From: Nymphaea colorata
Taxonomy: Eukaryota > Streptophyta > Magnoliopsida > Nymphaeales > Nymphaeaceae
DNA length: 64,000 nucleotides
Assembly: GCF_008831285.2 (NCBI RefSeq)
Contig: NC_045145.1
Coordinates: 15,206,040-15,270,039 of the forward strand
Direction of reading: 5' to 3'
The position numbers were made by a program, and so were the translations under genes. The notes below the pieces were generated by a model, which did not search any database, was not told where the DNA came from, and saw only the letters and a list, made by a program, of their open reading frames with translations. The stretch's first letter is position 1, and the number at the start of each line of letters is the position of its first letter. This document shows, one piece after another, positions 22,200-33,094 of this stretch.

Positions 22200-24967
22200 A
22201 TGGCTGAAGTGGCCCCAGAAAGCGCCATGGAGCAAATGAAAGCTGCAGTTGAGAAGTTGGGGTCTTCAACAGAGGTATCCATTTTCCTTGGAATCTTACA
22301 AACCGTTTGTTGGATCACATCGTTCTTACGGTGCATGCTTCCTGTACGCAGGGGGAGACAGAAGGCGACCTAACGAGGTTCCTGGTCGCTAGATCGATGG
22401 ACCCAAAGAAAGCCGCTCGGATGTTCGTCCAGTGGAAGACATGGAGGGCGGAGATCGCTCCTCTTGGGTACATCCCCGAGGATGAGGTGCTCGACGAGCT
22501 GGGCTCCCAGAAAATCTTTCTACAAGGTCCCAGCAGGAGCGGTTTCGCGGTGTTCATCATTCTAGCACGGAAACATTTCGCTCCCAAAGATTTTCTGCAA
22601 CTCAAGAGTAATAACTCAATCATGTTTCGACTCTCTGAAACTTTTCCATTCTGCAGCTTCAGCTTTTCCATGGCATCGTCGTTCTTGAAAGAAAGCTGAC
22701 ATTCAATTCATTTGCCGCAGAGAGCATCTGTAGTTCATTCTTGCTTTCGAGCTAAAATATACGCTAGCTATAATTAGTTGGTCCTAATTCCGTCACTCTG
22801 CCTAATTCATAAAACCAAAGATGATTCTCATATTCTTCCATGCATCGTTGCACGCTCTTCAGCGGCATGAATTTCAAGCGACAAAAACCCATTTGTTTTC
22901 TGCAAAAGTTTCCCAGGCACAATTTTCTGGCTTTCTTTTCCTGAGAAAATTAGGAGAACGAATCGGTTTCCCTTTTTGGCTGCTAATGTATTTTTCTTCT
23001 TGTTTACTAATAATTATGCAGGGTTCGTGGTTCACATTTTGGACAAAACGCTTATGAGGTACCGCATTCTCTGATAGTCAAAAGTCATTTTTTTTTGGGG
23101 GGTGTTAGTGTTATTATCCAAGCGACTGGCAAAAGTCTTCATTGTGAGCATGTAATTAAAATTCAAATGCAATACATATGGAGAAAAATGTTGATGAATA
23201 CAGAAAATTTGTAAAGCTCCCGAAAACATTTGGGTAGCAGAGACATTTTGGTGGCATTTTAGCCATTTCCGAAATATAAATGGATACATTAATGATTTTT
23301 GGTTTTTTTTTTCCTTGCTACCTTCCATTCTTTTCATCCCTGCAGGGGCATCCAGGTCATTTCACATGCCATACATGAAAACTGAAATGACCAAAATGCC
23401 CTTGAATATATAATGGAACGATTTTCCATTTAAAGGCAACTGTAACTTAAGGCAAATGACATTTGAATAGGTGGTGTTAAAATGGCTGACAATTAGTATC
23501 GGGCATTTGTCTGTTGAAATAAAAGTTCCAGGTTCTACCTACCATACCACATCTTGTGTGATGACTTCAAACCTTTTGTTCTACTTGCTTAGGTGGAACT
23601 CTGATGATCATGTATCTCTTTCTTAAAAGTTTCACTTGTTTAAATGGAACTATAATGTTGAAACAAAAGTAACAAGATTGAGTAAAAACACCCAGCGTTA
23701 ATGTTGTTTGACCATGAAACTTTCTTGGACTTTTGAGTCCCGGTTCTACTTTTACAGTAAAATATCACATATTCAAACACGGCTTAGAGGAGTTAAAATA
23801 ATGGGCACTTATTAATTTTGACTCATTTGCAAATCAAATTAAAACACGAAAGAAAGTAGATTGGAAGTCTTGATTTTATGCTTATTCAAATACGTCTTCA
23901 TTTTGTCCGTGATATTTGCTTCTCCACGTAGCTGTGAAGGTCATGCAGAGAAAGGAAAAGAGAAGATCGTAGCGATTCTCGATCTGCAGAAGATATCATT
24001 GGCGAACATCGACGTCCGAAGTTTAATAGCAGGGTTTCAGACTTTGCAGGTATGCTAGTTAGCTCTTTTAATTTTTCCCTTCTTTTTGGCCAATTCAGTA
24101 CACGTTGCAGTTGGGTCGGAACGACGGCTTGGCGAAGTTCCGATCGAATCTCACTGGCGCGGCCTGGGGTTTAATCACTTAGTTCAAAAGCTTCTTAATT
24201 TGTCAACCTGAGTCATTTACTGATACAGATTACAGAGGTTGTTGAGTCGGCTTCACGAGCCAGCCGCCCGATGTTCACAAATGCATTTAATTGCCTTTCT
24301 TTCCATGCTTTAACTTATTTGTATATATATATATATATATGTTTAAAGACTGGAAGTCTATTTGGGTACTGTAGGATTATTATCCAGAGCGACTGGCAAA
24401 AGTCTTTATTGTGAGCATGCCTCTCATTTTTGTTGGTGCTTGGAAGATTGTTTCGGCTTTCTTGAGCAAGACAACTTTAGACAAGGTCTCTTTCTTTCCC
24501 TTCTCTCTCTCTCTCTACATACATACATAAATGCATACATATATATATACATACAAACATGCATATATGTGTGTATGTATAATTAGTTTAGACAATTTTG
24601 ATATTTACTGTATATACAGTTTGAATAATGTACTCAACATGATTGAAAGCTTAAAGCTGACTATTTTTGAGATGTACATTATTGACGAGTATGGAATCGC
24701 AAATGTAAATATAGTTCCTAGGGCATGCATGTGGTATGAAACTCCAAGTGACTTGGCTCATCACTCCAATTCATCCACATGTAAGTCTTTGACATAAAAT
24801 TAGACACTGATGATGTGCAGGTTCAAATTGTGAAGTCGGAAGAAGGGAGGGCGGCAATGTTGAAGGAGATAGGCGAGGAGACGCTTCCAGTGGAGTATGG
24901 AGGCAGTGCCAAATTGGTGCCTCTCCAAGATGTGAAGCTTAATTATTTGCCTGCAACAACCGGCTAG
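22200..24967 (+). CDS. Sec14/CRAL-TRIO lipid-transfer protein, copy A
   Basis: Predicted soluble phosphatidylinositol-transfer-like protein of the plant single-domain Sec14 family (At1g14820-like). Exons are 22200-22274, 22352-22607, 23022-23058, 23932-24049, 24375-24485 and 24821-24967, giving 247 aa. The CRAL-TRIO-N helical region is about residues 26-75 (RFLVARSMDPKKAARMFVQW). The lipid-binding domain follows to about residue 235 and includes YYPERL and the C-terminal EYGGSAKL. Glu167 and Lys199, 32 residues apart, match the yeast Sec14 phosphatidylinositol contacts Glu207 and Lys239. The yeast phosphatidylcholine contacts Ser173 and Thr175 align with Ile and Ala, so phosphatidylcholine exchange is not expected. 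There is no signal peptide or membrane segment. Exons 2-5 have exactly the same lengths as in the two downstream copies. Intron 3 holds a 40-bp relic of exon 5. Ligand and biological role are inferred. Confidence 0.9.
23113..23152 (+). pseudogene. Relic of Sec14 exon 5 inside intron 3 of copy A
   Basis: These 40 bases match 24,379-24,419 in exon 5 of the same gene, except for one missing base and one C/T change. The similarity covers the codons from the second Tyr of YYPERL to about VSM. The flanks diverge quickly. A correct splice acceptor and full reading frame are missing, so it is not a usable alternative exon. It looks like a small, fairly recent copy of exon 5 placed upstream in reverse order. 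Confidence 0.8.
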
Positions 24968-25007
24968 CTGAAAATGCAGACACCCATACACCAAAAATGA
25001 TATGTAA

Positions 25008-25013
25008 AATAAA
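25008..25013 (+). terminator. Candidate poly(A) signal of Sec14 copy A
   Basis: AATAAA 41 bases after the stop codon. The motif is canonical, but the 3' UTR would be very short. Confidence 0.35.
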
Positions 25014-26570
25014 TGGGCCGGCTTGGCCCTTTGGACCTACCAGCTCCACTCATGTTACCATGGCTACACTGCCTAAGAATCTTTGTGATAAGTTGTTATT
25101 ATGCTCCAGGACTTTCTTTAATGATATTCCCTTACATGAGAAAAGAAAACGCTTATATATTATTGAACATGGATGTCTACAACGTCAAAAGCTCATGTTA
25201 TAAGTCCAGGTTCCTACTAATTGAATATTCCACCAGAGAAGTGGCCTTTGTAACATGTGTATGTTCAACCCAAAACTTTTGACGTTTAATTAATTTGGTG
25301 TTTTGGTTAACAATCTAATAAAGTTCAGTTGATCCTTTATTACGTCAACGACCTAGACGTGTTGTTTTCATTGTCACGATTTAAGTTCTTAGAGCGTCTT
25401 CTTGGGAATTTCACCTTCACATTTAAGATGATCCCTCTGTCACACAGATTATACAAGTGAGGGACAAAATGTTCAGGGTTCTCAGGGGTAATAGCTGTCC
25501 TTGTCCCAAATTAATGGCAGCCAACTTCCACATGCATCGTGGACGATGTCACGAACATGGTTTCAAAACATTAATTTGAGTACTAATCTGGTGCTAGGCA
25601 ATCAATTTCTTCCACCAGGTCCTGTAATTTTATTTAGCAGGTTTCATTTGTCACCTTAACTAGCATTGTCAGGGTGAGTGAGAGAGTAATATTGCATCTC
25701 TGCCTACCATCTTAAATGAAACCAGAAGCAATCCCACGGTGCAATGGTGATTGATGTGAACCCAGCCAATGTATGAAAATTAAACCAGCTATAATATACT
25801 ATACTGTACCGCTCGAATTGAACTTCTTGATAACAATTTTTTCATCGCACGGTGACAGTCCAAAAGCTGGGCGGAGCATGTGCATCACTTTCTTCTACAA
25901 ATATGAGAAAAACATCGGTGCCACCATTAACTATAGGACACTGTTTTGTGTTAGCAATTCGCCACATGTGTTCATCGCCCAGCAGGTCCGCGAGAATTGA
26001 CAGTATAGAAAGGAATCAAAGAGAGCACACCCTCAACCTTGACGAAAAGCCAAGAAAGCGAAACGGCGGGGCCACCTTTGGCTGTATTTATCGACTCTGC
26101 TTCACCTGCGAACTAACTTGGCCTGCCTAATAACTTCGAATACCGAGCGAATTTCGATCAGCATGCCACTGTCTTAAAGGCTCCAGTCCTTATTTATCTG
26201 CCGACATCCACCGCATGGGGCGCCAGTAGAGTAGCCTAATTGGCACTATTAATGGGCCGATATACCTTCTATTTAAATGTTTTTTAATTCTTTTTTTTTT
26301 TTAAATTAAAAAAATAATAAAAAAACAAGCTGATATGGCCATCTACATGTATGTGGCTGTTTACATATGCTGTATAACGGGCATGCGTGGTGCCCATTCT
26401 GATATTGACAACGCGCGGTTCAGGACCGCTGCAGATTAATGACGTCACTTCGTCGAGGAATCGAATGAATTTTGTTCTTAACTATCTATCTGCTAATTGA
26501 AACAACCAAAGGATCTCTCTTCTCTATAGCTCAGAAATTTCAGAGATTCGCTTTCTCGACTGATATCCAG
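25014..26570. other. Intergenic spacer between Sec14 copies A and B
   Basis: No further gene recognised. It should contain the promoter and leader of copy B; a CT-rich stretch with CTATAG lies 40-60 bases before its ATG. Open frames of 68-92 codons have no domain. Confidence 0.5.
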
Positions 26571-29500
26571 ATGGAGAAGACGCAAGAAGTTGCTGTGGAA
26601 CAGATGAGGGCAGCAATAGAAAAGTTGGGTTCTTCAGCAGAGGTATTGTTTTCTTCTTTTAATTTGGTTCCTTTGATAGTTGGCGCATACATATCATCTC
26701 CTATGTTCACAAGCTTTCAGGATCTCTAAGTCGACAAAGCTCGACATGATGGGCTTCAGGATATATATGGCTTAGGGAAATGCTGTCTAGGAAGTTAGGG
26801 GCCTGTCTCATGCTTTCCGAATTCCTACCATCTACTGCGAATTGGTAAAACAGAGCTAGAAGATTCAATTCGATTTTCAAGGCAGTACTTCATGAAGAAC
26901 TTATATGAGTTACGAAGAGTCGAGAGATGTCGTTTCAGCATAGAATTAAACCGGAAACTGTTTCTTCCAAGCACATGTTGTTAAGGTTGAAAACTAGTTG
27001 TTCACTCTCATGAAATCGAGATTGATACAGTTTTGAGTTTTGAAAATAACGTAAAGGACAGCAGTAAAGCTCGCCGCAGAACTATAACTTCCTGCTGCAC
27101 GGAAAACTGGTGGAAAACCAGGAAATAGAAAACATGGGGTTCATTTTTTGTAAGGACTATTCTCAAAAGATGCCAGGAAATTTTAAAGGAAAAAAACGAT
27201 GCCCCTCTCTCTGTTCTCGCATTCTTCTAAATTTTTTCGAAATGATGAATTGGTCTTCTTGTTGTTTGCTTTCTTTACAGGGGGAGGCCGATGGCAAGCT
27301 CATGATGTTTCTGGTAGCTAGATCCATGGACACGGAGAAAGCAGCTGAGATGTACTTGCAGTGGAAGAGATGGAGGGCTGAGATTGCTCCTCGAGGATTC
27401 GTCCCGGACGACGAGGTCGTTGACGAGTTGAATGCCCGGAAAAGCTTTCTACAAGGTGTTAACAAGGCTGGTCATGCAACGGTGGTCATTCTGGGGAGAA
27501 ATCATTTCGCGTCCAAGGATTTTCTGCAATTTAAGAGTAATAATTCATTGTCAACTATAGGGTCCAATAGCAGTAGTTCATGAAGAAGTATCTACATTTT
27601 CAAGAATTGCCAGCATGAATATGCCATTCAGGCGCGATTTTTTTGTGAAAGGAAATGCTACAGATTAGATTAAAACACAGTAAGGTGCGCAACTGAAAAT
27701 AATTATTAGACAAAAGTAATTGAAATAGTATAGCTCCTTTCGTCAAATTTGTGGGGTGGAAAAAGATCTTTATATGTCATTTACATTAATAATTAGCATG
27801 TAGGTAACATTTAGAGAATACTGGGTAATACCAAGTTTCTAAGACTTCAATTCATGAAAATTATGCTCAATCATTATAAAACTGATCATTTTGTATTATC
27901 TGCAAAGAAAAACTTTAGAAAAAAAAATTAGGTAACATATTTGAAATTAAAATATTTGAGAAACTTCACCACCAAGATGGTTAATTGTAAACACGAGAGA
28001 GGGTTCTTGCTGATTTATGTCAAATCTGCTCCATTTATCACCACAGGTTTCTGCATTTATATACTCAATCACAAAATATTAAGACACAATCACACTTGAA
28101 AACATTCACGGACATACATATAATGTCGTCTTCTTCACATGCACCCTGCAGGGAGCTACATTCTTATATTTAAATTTCTTGAAGTTGCATGTACATCCAT
28201 TTGCAAAGAAGGTTGTAGGAAGAGTGCAGGTGTTTGCAGTAGACTACTGCATTTTAGGGATTACAGCACCTTTTGCAATGGCTCATTGCATAGTGAAAAA
28301 ACTCCTGCTCTGCGGTGACGGACGGAGGAAGATATTTTGTCTCAAATCGCTGTATTCTTGTGCATCTGTGTCTTTGACTTCCGTTATTCTTTTCAATCTT
28401 AAAGGTCGTGGCAGGGGATTGTTTCTCTAAGTACAAAGTTTTCTTCAACTTAGTTATCATATCAAAATAAAGAGATAGGTAAGGCACCTGTCTCACCCAG
28501 TAAAAAATGACCAGCTAACGCTTGCCTATGTACAGAAGATGTTTTAACATCGATCCCTATTCAGTCTTTAATTCCTTCTTTTGGGTTGCAGAATTTGTAG
28601 CTTACATGATGGACAAAGGACTTGCAAGGTACAAACTGCTCTTATAAGATGAGACTTGTGAATTGTATGGGGTACTTGTAAACAGGAACATAGAAACAGT
28701 ATTCTATGAATCTGTTGTAGATATTGGAGCATGCATGCATGTTCATGGAACACTAAAATACAGTATTTCATGAATCCGCTTCAATTCATAGAACAGTTTG
28801 TTAGTATTTCTATTATCAAACACCTCCCGTGGCCGTAGCGTATATGATCGGTTCTGGTTGAGCATTCCGGCCAAACACGTCATGTTTTCCCCAAACATGT
28901 GTTCGGCCGGAATACATGACAACAAGAATCCTGGAGAAAGAAAGTTCCAATTTGTAATAGTTGGTCTTCCTGACTTTAAGTTTCCTAATTTTAGCCCTCC
29001 ACTGTTTCCTGTCTCTTCCTACGTAGTTGTGATGGAATTGTTGAGGAAGGGAAAGAGAGGGTGGCATGTGTTCTTGACCTGCAGCAACTCTCAATGGCCA
29101 ACCTTGACGTTAGAGGTGGAATTGAGGGATTTCAGATTCTGCAGGTATGCTTTCTCTTATTAGATAGTTAGCCTTGCTATTATAAATTAAGCACTACTTT
29201 TCCGTCAAAAAGAATCAAAAGATCGATCTGCTTTCAATCGTTTCTAAAACGACCACCCATCAAAAAGATGTATTCGTTAGCAGTCAACAACCAAAGTAAC
29301 TGTAGATTCGGACTACGCTTCAGGAAATTCATTGATATCACCAAGCACGGGTCACAGGCAGTCAATTATATGTCCATTATATATATCCACGAAACCCACT
29401 AAATTAGGAAAGTGCATGCATTAATCATGCCTCTGCTCTTATTTATAACTTGCACAGAAGAATCGGGATTGAATCGATTAGACAGTAGAATCAACAAATT

Positions 29501-30860
29501 GATTTTGAAACGCGACCTGCCCCCGGGCCAGCCCTACCACAAATGTGCTCTTGATGGTGGTCTCGGGCTAGTGTCATCAGAACTAATGCCCTGAATCGGC
29601 AAATTTGAATCGAATCAATGGCTCCCCAATTCGAATATTATATGGCCCGATTCAAGAGTGGCACACTTCAACCATTAATTATTTTTATAATTGTTTAGGA
29701 ATTTTTTATTGTTACTGAATTTTGTATAAAATTTTTCATTTATTTTTTAGAAAAAAACTTTTAATTATTTTGTTACCAATTCACAATGAATTTAGCTAAA
29801 TCGATGTGTCCACCAATTCTTCTAATTAATTGCGTCACAAACTGATTTTAAAAAATTGTTCTTGACCGTGTCACAAACACAGAAAGAGATAAAGTTTTCT
29901 TTAGAAAATTTTCATAAATTTTAAAAAAGTTAAAAACAAAAAACGAAATGTGAAAATAAAAATTTGATAACTAAAAAAATACAAAATACAAAAAACATAA
30001 AACTGAACAAACGAAAAAAAAAAACATGAATAAAATGCATTTTTCGTGTTTTTTTTCCATTTCACTGTTTTTTAAAAAATACGTTTTTTTTTTTTCACTT
30101 TTTTGGTTGACATGTTTTTAATGTTTTTCGAATAAAATACGTTTCTTATGAAGCTGGTCGTAACCCATGATGATAGAAATACGTGACCACGGTGGCCTGA
30201 GTTGTTTAAAATTTAATATACTTATTTATTAATATTCATGAATGTGTGTGTGTGCATGCATGAACATTTATGCAGGAGTACTATCCAGGACGACTAACAA
30301 AGTTTTTTATTATCAACGTCCCCTTCATTTTCGCCGCTGCTTGGAAGATCATCTCGCGCTTCCTCGACAAGGCAACAGCAGAGAAGGTATCTTTCTCTCT
30401 CTCTCTAACGAAGAAGAGCGACTCCGAAACAGCAGTGGTGTGAGCCACTGCCCACCCCAACCGCTGAAATCATGCATTGTCGACTGAGCTCGACCTCTGT
30501 TCAGCTAGTTCCATGGTGCTCACACCAGACCTAAGTCAGTGCTCCTCAACCAAATTTTTTTTTGGCTCTGCAAGCACCATCTTCCTAAACGAGAGATCTG
30601 TTGCCAAGCATGAACTCTCAGATGGATAGTACCTTGAAATATAGCTATCATTTGCAACCTATCGATTCGTTTGATATTTTTTCACATAATTAGTGACTGT
30701 TGTGGCGCAAAAACAGGTTCAGATCGTGAAAACGGAACGGCAAAGAAAGGAAATGCTGAAAGAGATGGGAGAGGAACTGTTGCCGGCTGAGTACGGCGGC
30801 AGTGCCAAGCTGGTGCCCCTGCAAAACGTGAAGCTCAAAAATCGGCCTCCAACTAACTGA
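26571..30860 (+). CDS. Sec14/CRAL-TRIO lipid-transfer protein, copy B (altered PI-binding residue)
   Basis: Exons are 26571-26642, 27281-27536, 28592-28628, 29027-29144, 30276-30386 and 30717-30860, giving 245 aa. The start MEKTQEVAVEQMRAAIEKLGS aligns with copies A and C; frame upstream of it is open but not homologous. The CRAL-TRIO-N region (FLVARSMDTEKAAEMYLQW) and the lipid domain are complete, and exons 2-5 match copies A and C in length. In exon 5 the Sec14 signature YYPER reads YYPGR: Gly166 replaces the Glu equivalent to yeast Sec14 Glu207, a phosphatidylinositol headgroup contact, while the partner Lys198 is kept. The encoded protein is otherwise intact, so this may be a copy with changed ligand preference rather than a dead gene. 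Intron 4 (29,145-30,275) is long and A/T-rich around 29,690-30,150. Confidence 0.9.
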
Positions 30861-30960
30861 AAGAAGAGAGCGAGATGACGCTCGTTTCATCTAGCAAGCT
30901 TAATAACTGGCTGCCACTTCGGAGAATCATGCTTTACTCGATCCAGCAAAGTTCAGCTTG

Positions 30961-31014
30961 AATAAAGCAAGATGTTTACGTTCTCGATGCCTTGTTTCTG
31001 GCAGCCTGAATAAA
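30961..31014 (+). terminator. Candidate poly(A) signals of Sec14 copy B
   Basis: Two AATAAA motifs, at 30,961-30,966 and 31,009-31,014, lie 100-150 bases after the stop codon. This is a normal distance for a plant 3' UTR. Confidence 0.5.
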
Positions 31015-31441
31015 ATCAATATATTATTTCGTCTACATATATGACATCACGTGGCCCACTTTGGCTTTTGAGGTATTTTATTTGTTACTAAGATTTGTTT
31101 GGGTGGTGGGTACAAGACTTGTTGATCTAGACGGTAGATCTGGGTCTGGTTTGGATTCAGATCTTGATCTAACAATACACATTCAGTTTAGGGTCCTTAA
31201 TCGGAGAGAGTCGTGAGCCCTCGACATCGCAGGCTTACTCAACAAAACAAAAAGAGTATTTCATAGTACAACAAGAATGCACAAGCCCACACCCTATTAC
31301 TATAAACAAGAATGCACAAACCCACACCCTTTTACCTATGGTAACAGTATCGGGATGTATTGAAATTAAAGAATCAAAGTCTCTCTAGTTCCTTTCCCCT
31401 TGCTCCAGAGTCTACAGCTCATAAAATAAGGGATTGATCTG
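31015..31441. other. Intergenic DNA between Sec14 copy B and the MITE
   Basis: No gene or notable structure seen. Confidence 0.5.
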
Positions 31442-31840
31442 TAGGGGTGAACACGGTTCTTCGAGTTGAGCCTGAGTTCAATCAGCTCGAGCTCGGCTTG
31501 AGCTCGAGAATAGCTCGATGGATGCAGCTCGACTCGACAGTTACGTGTTGAGTTTGAGCTCGAGCTCGATTAAGACTCTACTAATTCGTTTGAATAGACT
31601 TGATATTCATCGTTACCTGTTGAGCTCGAGCTCGACAAACTCGTAAACTTGGTTGAATATATCAACTTGATTAAGGCTTGAAATAATTATGTGTTGAGCT
31701 CGAATTCAACTCAATTATTTGAACAAGTCAACTTATGAATTCGAACTCGACTCGTTGAGAAAATGACTCTTCTCGAACTCGCTCAAAAGCTAAACTTTAA
31801 AGAATCAAGCTTGGGTAGCTTGACTCATTGTTCACCCTTA
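31442..31840. mobile_element. Probable hAT-type MITE, GAGCTCGA-rich
   Basis: A 399-bp unit bounded by 12-bp terminal inverted repeats, TAGGGGTGAACA at the left and its partner TGTTCACCCTTA at the right (11 of 12 paired). hAT-family ends typically begin TAGGGGTG. The flanking octamers TTGATCTG and TTGTTTTG agree at 6 of 8 positions, as expected of an aged 8-bp target duplication. The interior is full of GAGCTCGA and CTCGAACTCG words in both orientations and has no transposase frame, so it is non-autonomous. Confidence 0.6.
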
Positions 31841-33094
31841 TTGTTTTGACCTTCTACGAGTCAATGATCCAATCAACTACATCAAAACCCTCGAATTAAG
31901 TTGACGAAAGTTGAAAGTTCAATGCCAAAATTGTAGGCTGTAGAAATTTTATGGGATTGAGGGTATTGATGTAGCGGAGCGGGCATCGATCATTAATTAG
32001 ATATGGGGATTGGCAATTTGAACTCCATACGCGTATTAGTAGTCATTGTTGCAAGTGGAAGCATTAATAAGGTGGCCTTGGCGCACTCATGAGATCAGTA
32101 CTGGCCGTAGGTGCGACTAGTTATTGGTTCAAGTCAGGGTGTTGTCCTTTCCTCTGAAATGGAGAAGCAGCAGTACACTAGTGTTATGCCAAAGCCAATA
32201 TCATTGCTACCATTCTTGGGCAGCGGCCGACACCCTTTCTTACCGGGAATGGTAGATTGTTACTTGGTCTAGCGGTTCCATTTATCACCTGTGTGGTTAA
32301 GCCGAACAGTTTAATTTTTGGATCTGGATAGATCAAACTGAATTCGAATTTACATAACACAATTATAAATTTTTAATTTTTTCAATGTAATTTTTTTTAT
32401 TTAAATTGATTGGGTTGGGGCCATGGCCTAGGTGGCTCTCTCCGCCCTCCGCCCCTGCCCGTATGCCTGGAATTCGCTTTGAAGCAGAATGTATTGATTC
32501 ATATCCAAAGATTCAAACTACAGGTATTTTCAACTGCAATTAAGGAACCTTCTTATAATTGCAAAACATGTGGGTAGGTGGACACCACGCAGCTTTGGGT
32601 CCCTGTCTAGGTGCGGCACTGTTATAAATTCTCCAAGTTAATGGCAGAGGAGACTGCTGAAGAATAATAAATGAGATGATGTGTGTGCATATCCAGCACG
32701 GTTAAGATTATCGATTCACAGATTACATGCGCTGTAATTTTACAGATTTATATAGAATCCCACCTTAATTTCTTCTTCTTCTTCTTCCTCCTTCCCCTCT
32801 TCTTCGTACGACAGCCATCAATCGCCATCATTTCTGCTGTGCGTCGACATCTGGTTTCCCTGGAAAAAGTTGAACTCATCCATTACAGGAAGAAATATCT
32901 GTCGCGCTTAAAGATCTGAAAGCCATGCCCAACTAAAAGACACTCGTCGGCAGCTTCCCAGCTAGCTCGTTATTCTGCCTCTCCTCCTTTTGAGACTATT
33001 TTCCCACTGTAGGTAGTCCCTTCCCAATAGCTTCTTTACGTGAGCGGCTGGGGATTACATTGATCTCCCACGCTCTCTCCCAAAGAAGAACCAA
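31841..33094. other. Intergenic DNA and probable promoter/leader of Sec14 copy C
   Basis: No other gene seen. A TATA-like TTTATATAG lies near 32,745-32,753, followed by a pyrimidine-rich CTT tract typical of plant start regions. This would give a leader of about 300 bases for copy C, possibly spliced. Confidence 0.35.

Noticed and set aside
26472-26570. Longer N-terminus for Sec14 copy B
   Set aside because: The extra residues have no counterpart in copies A and C, whose starts align with the ATG at 26,571.
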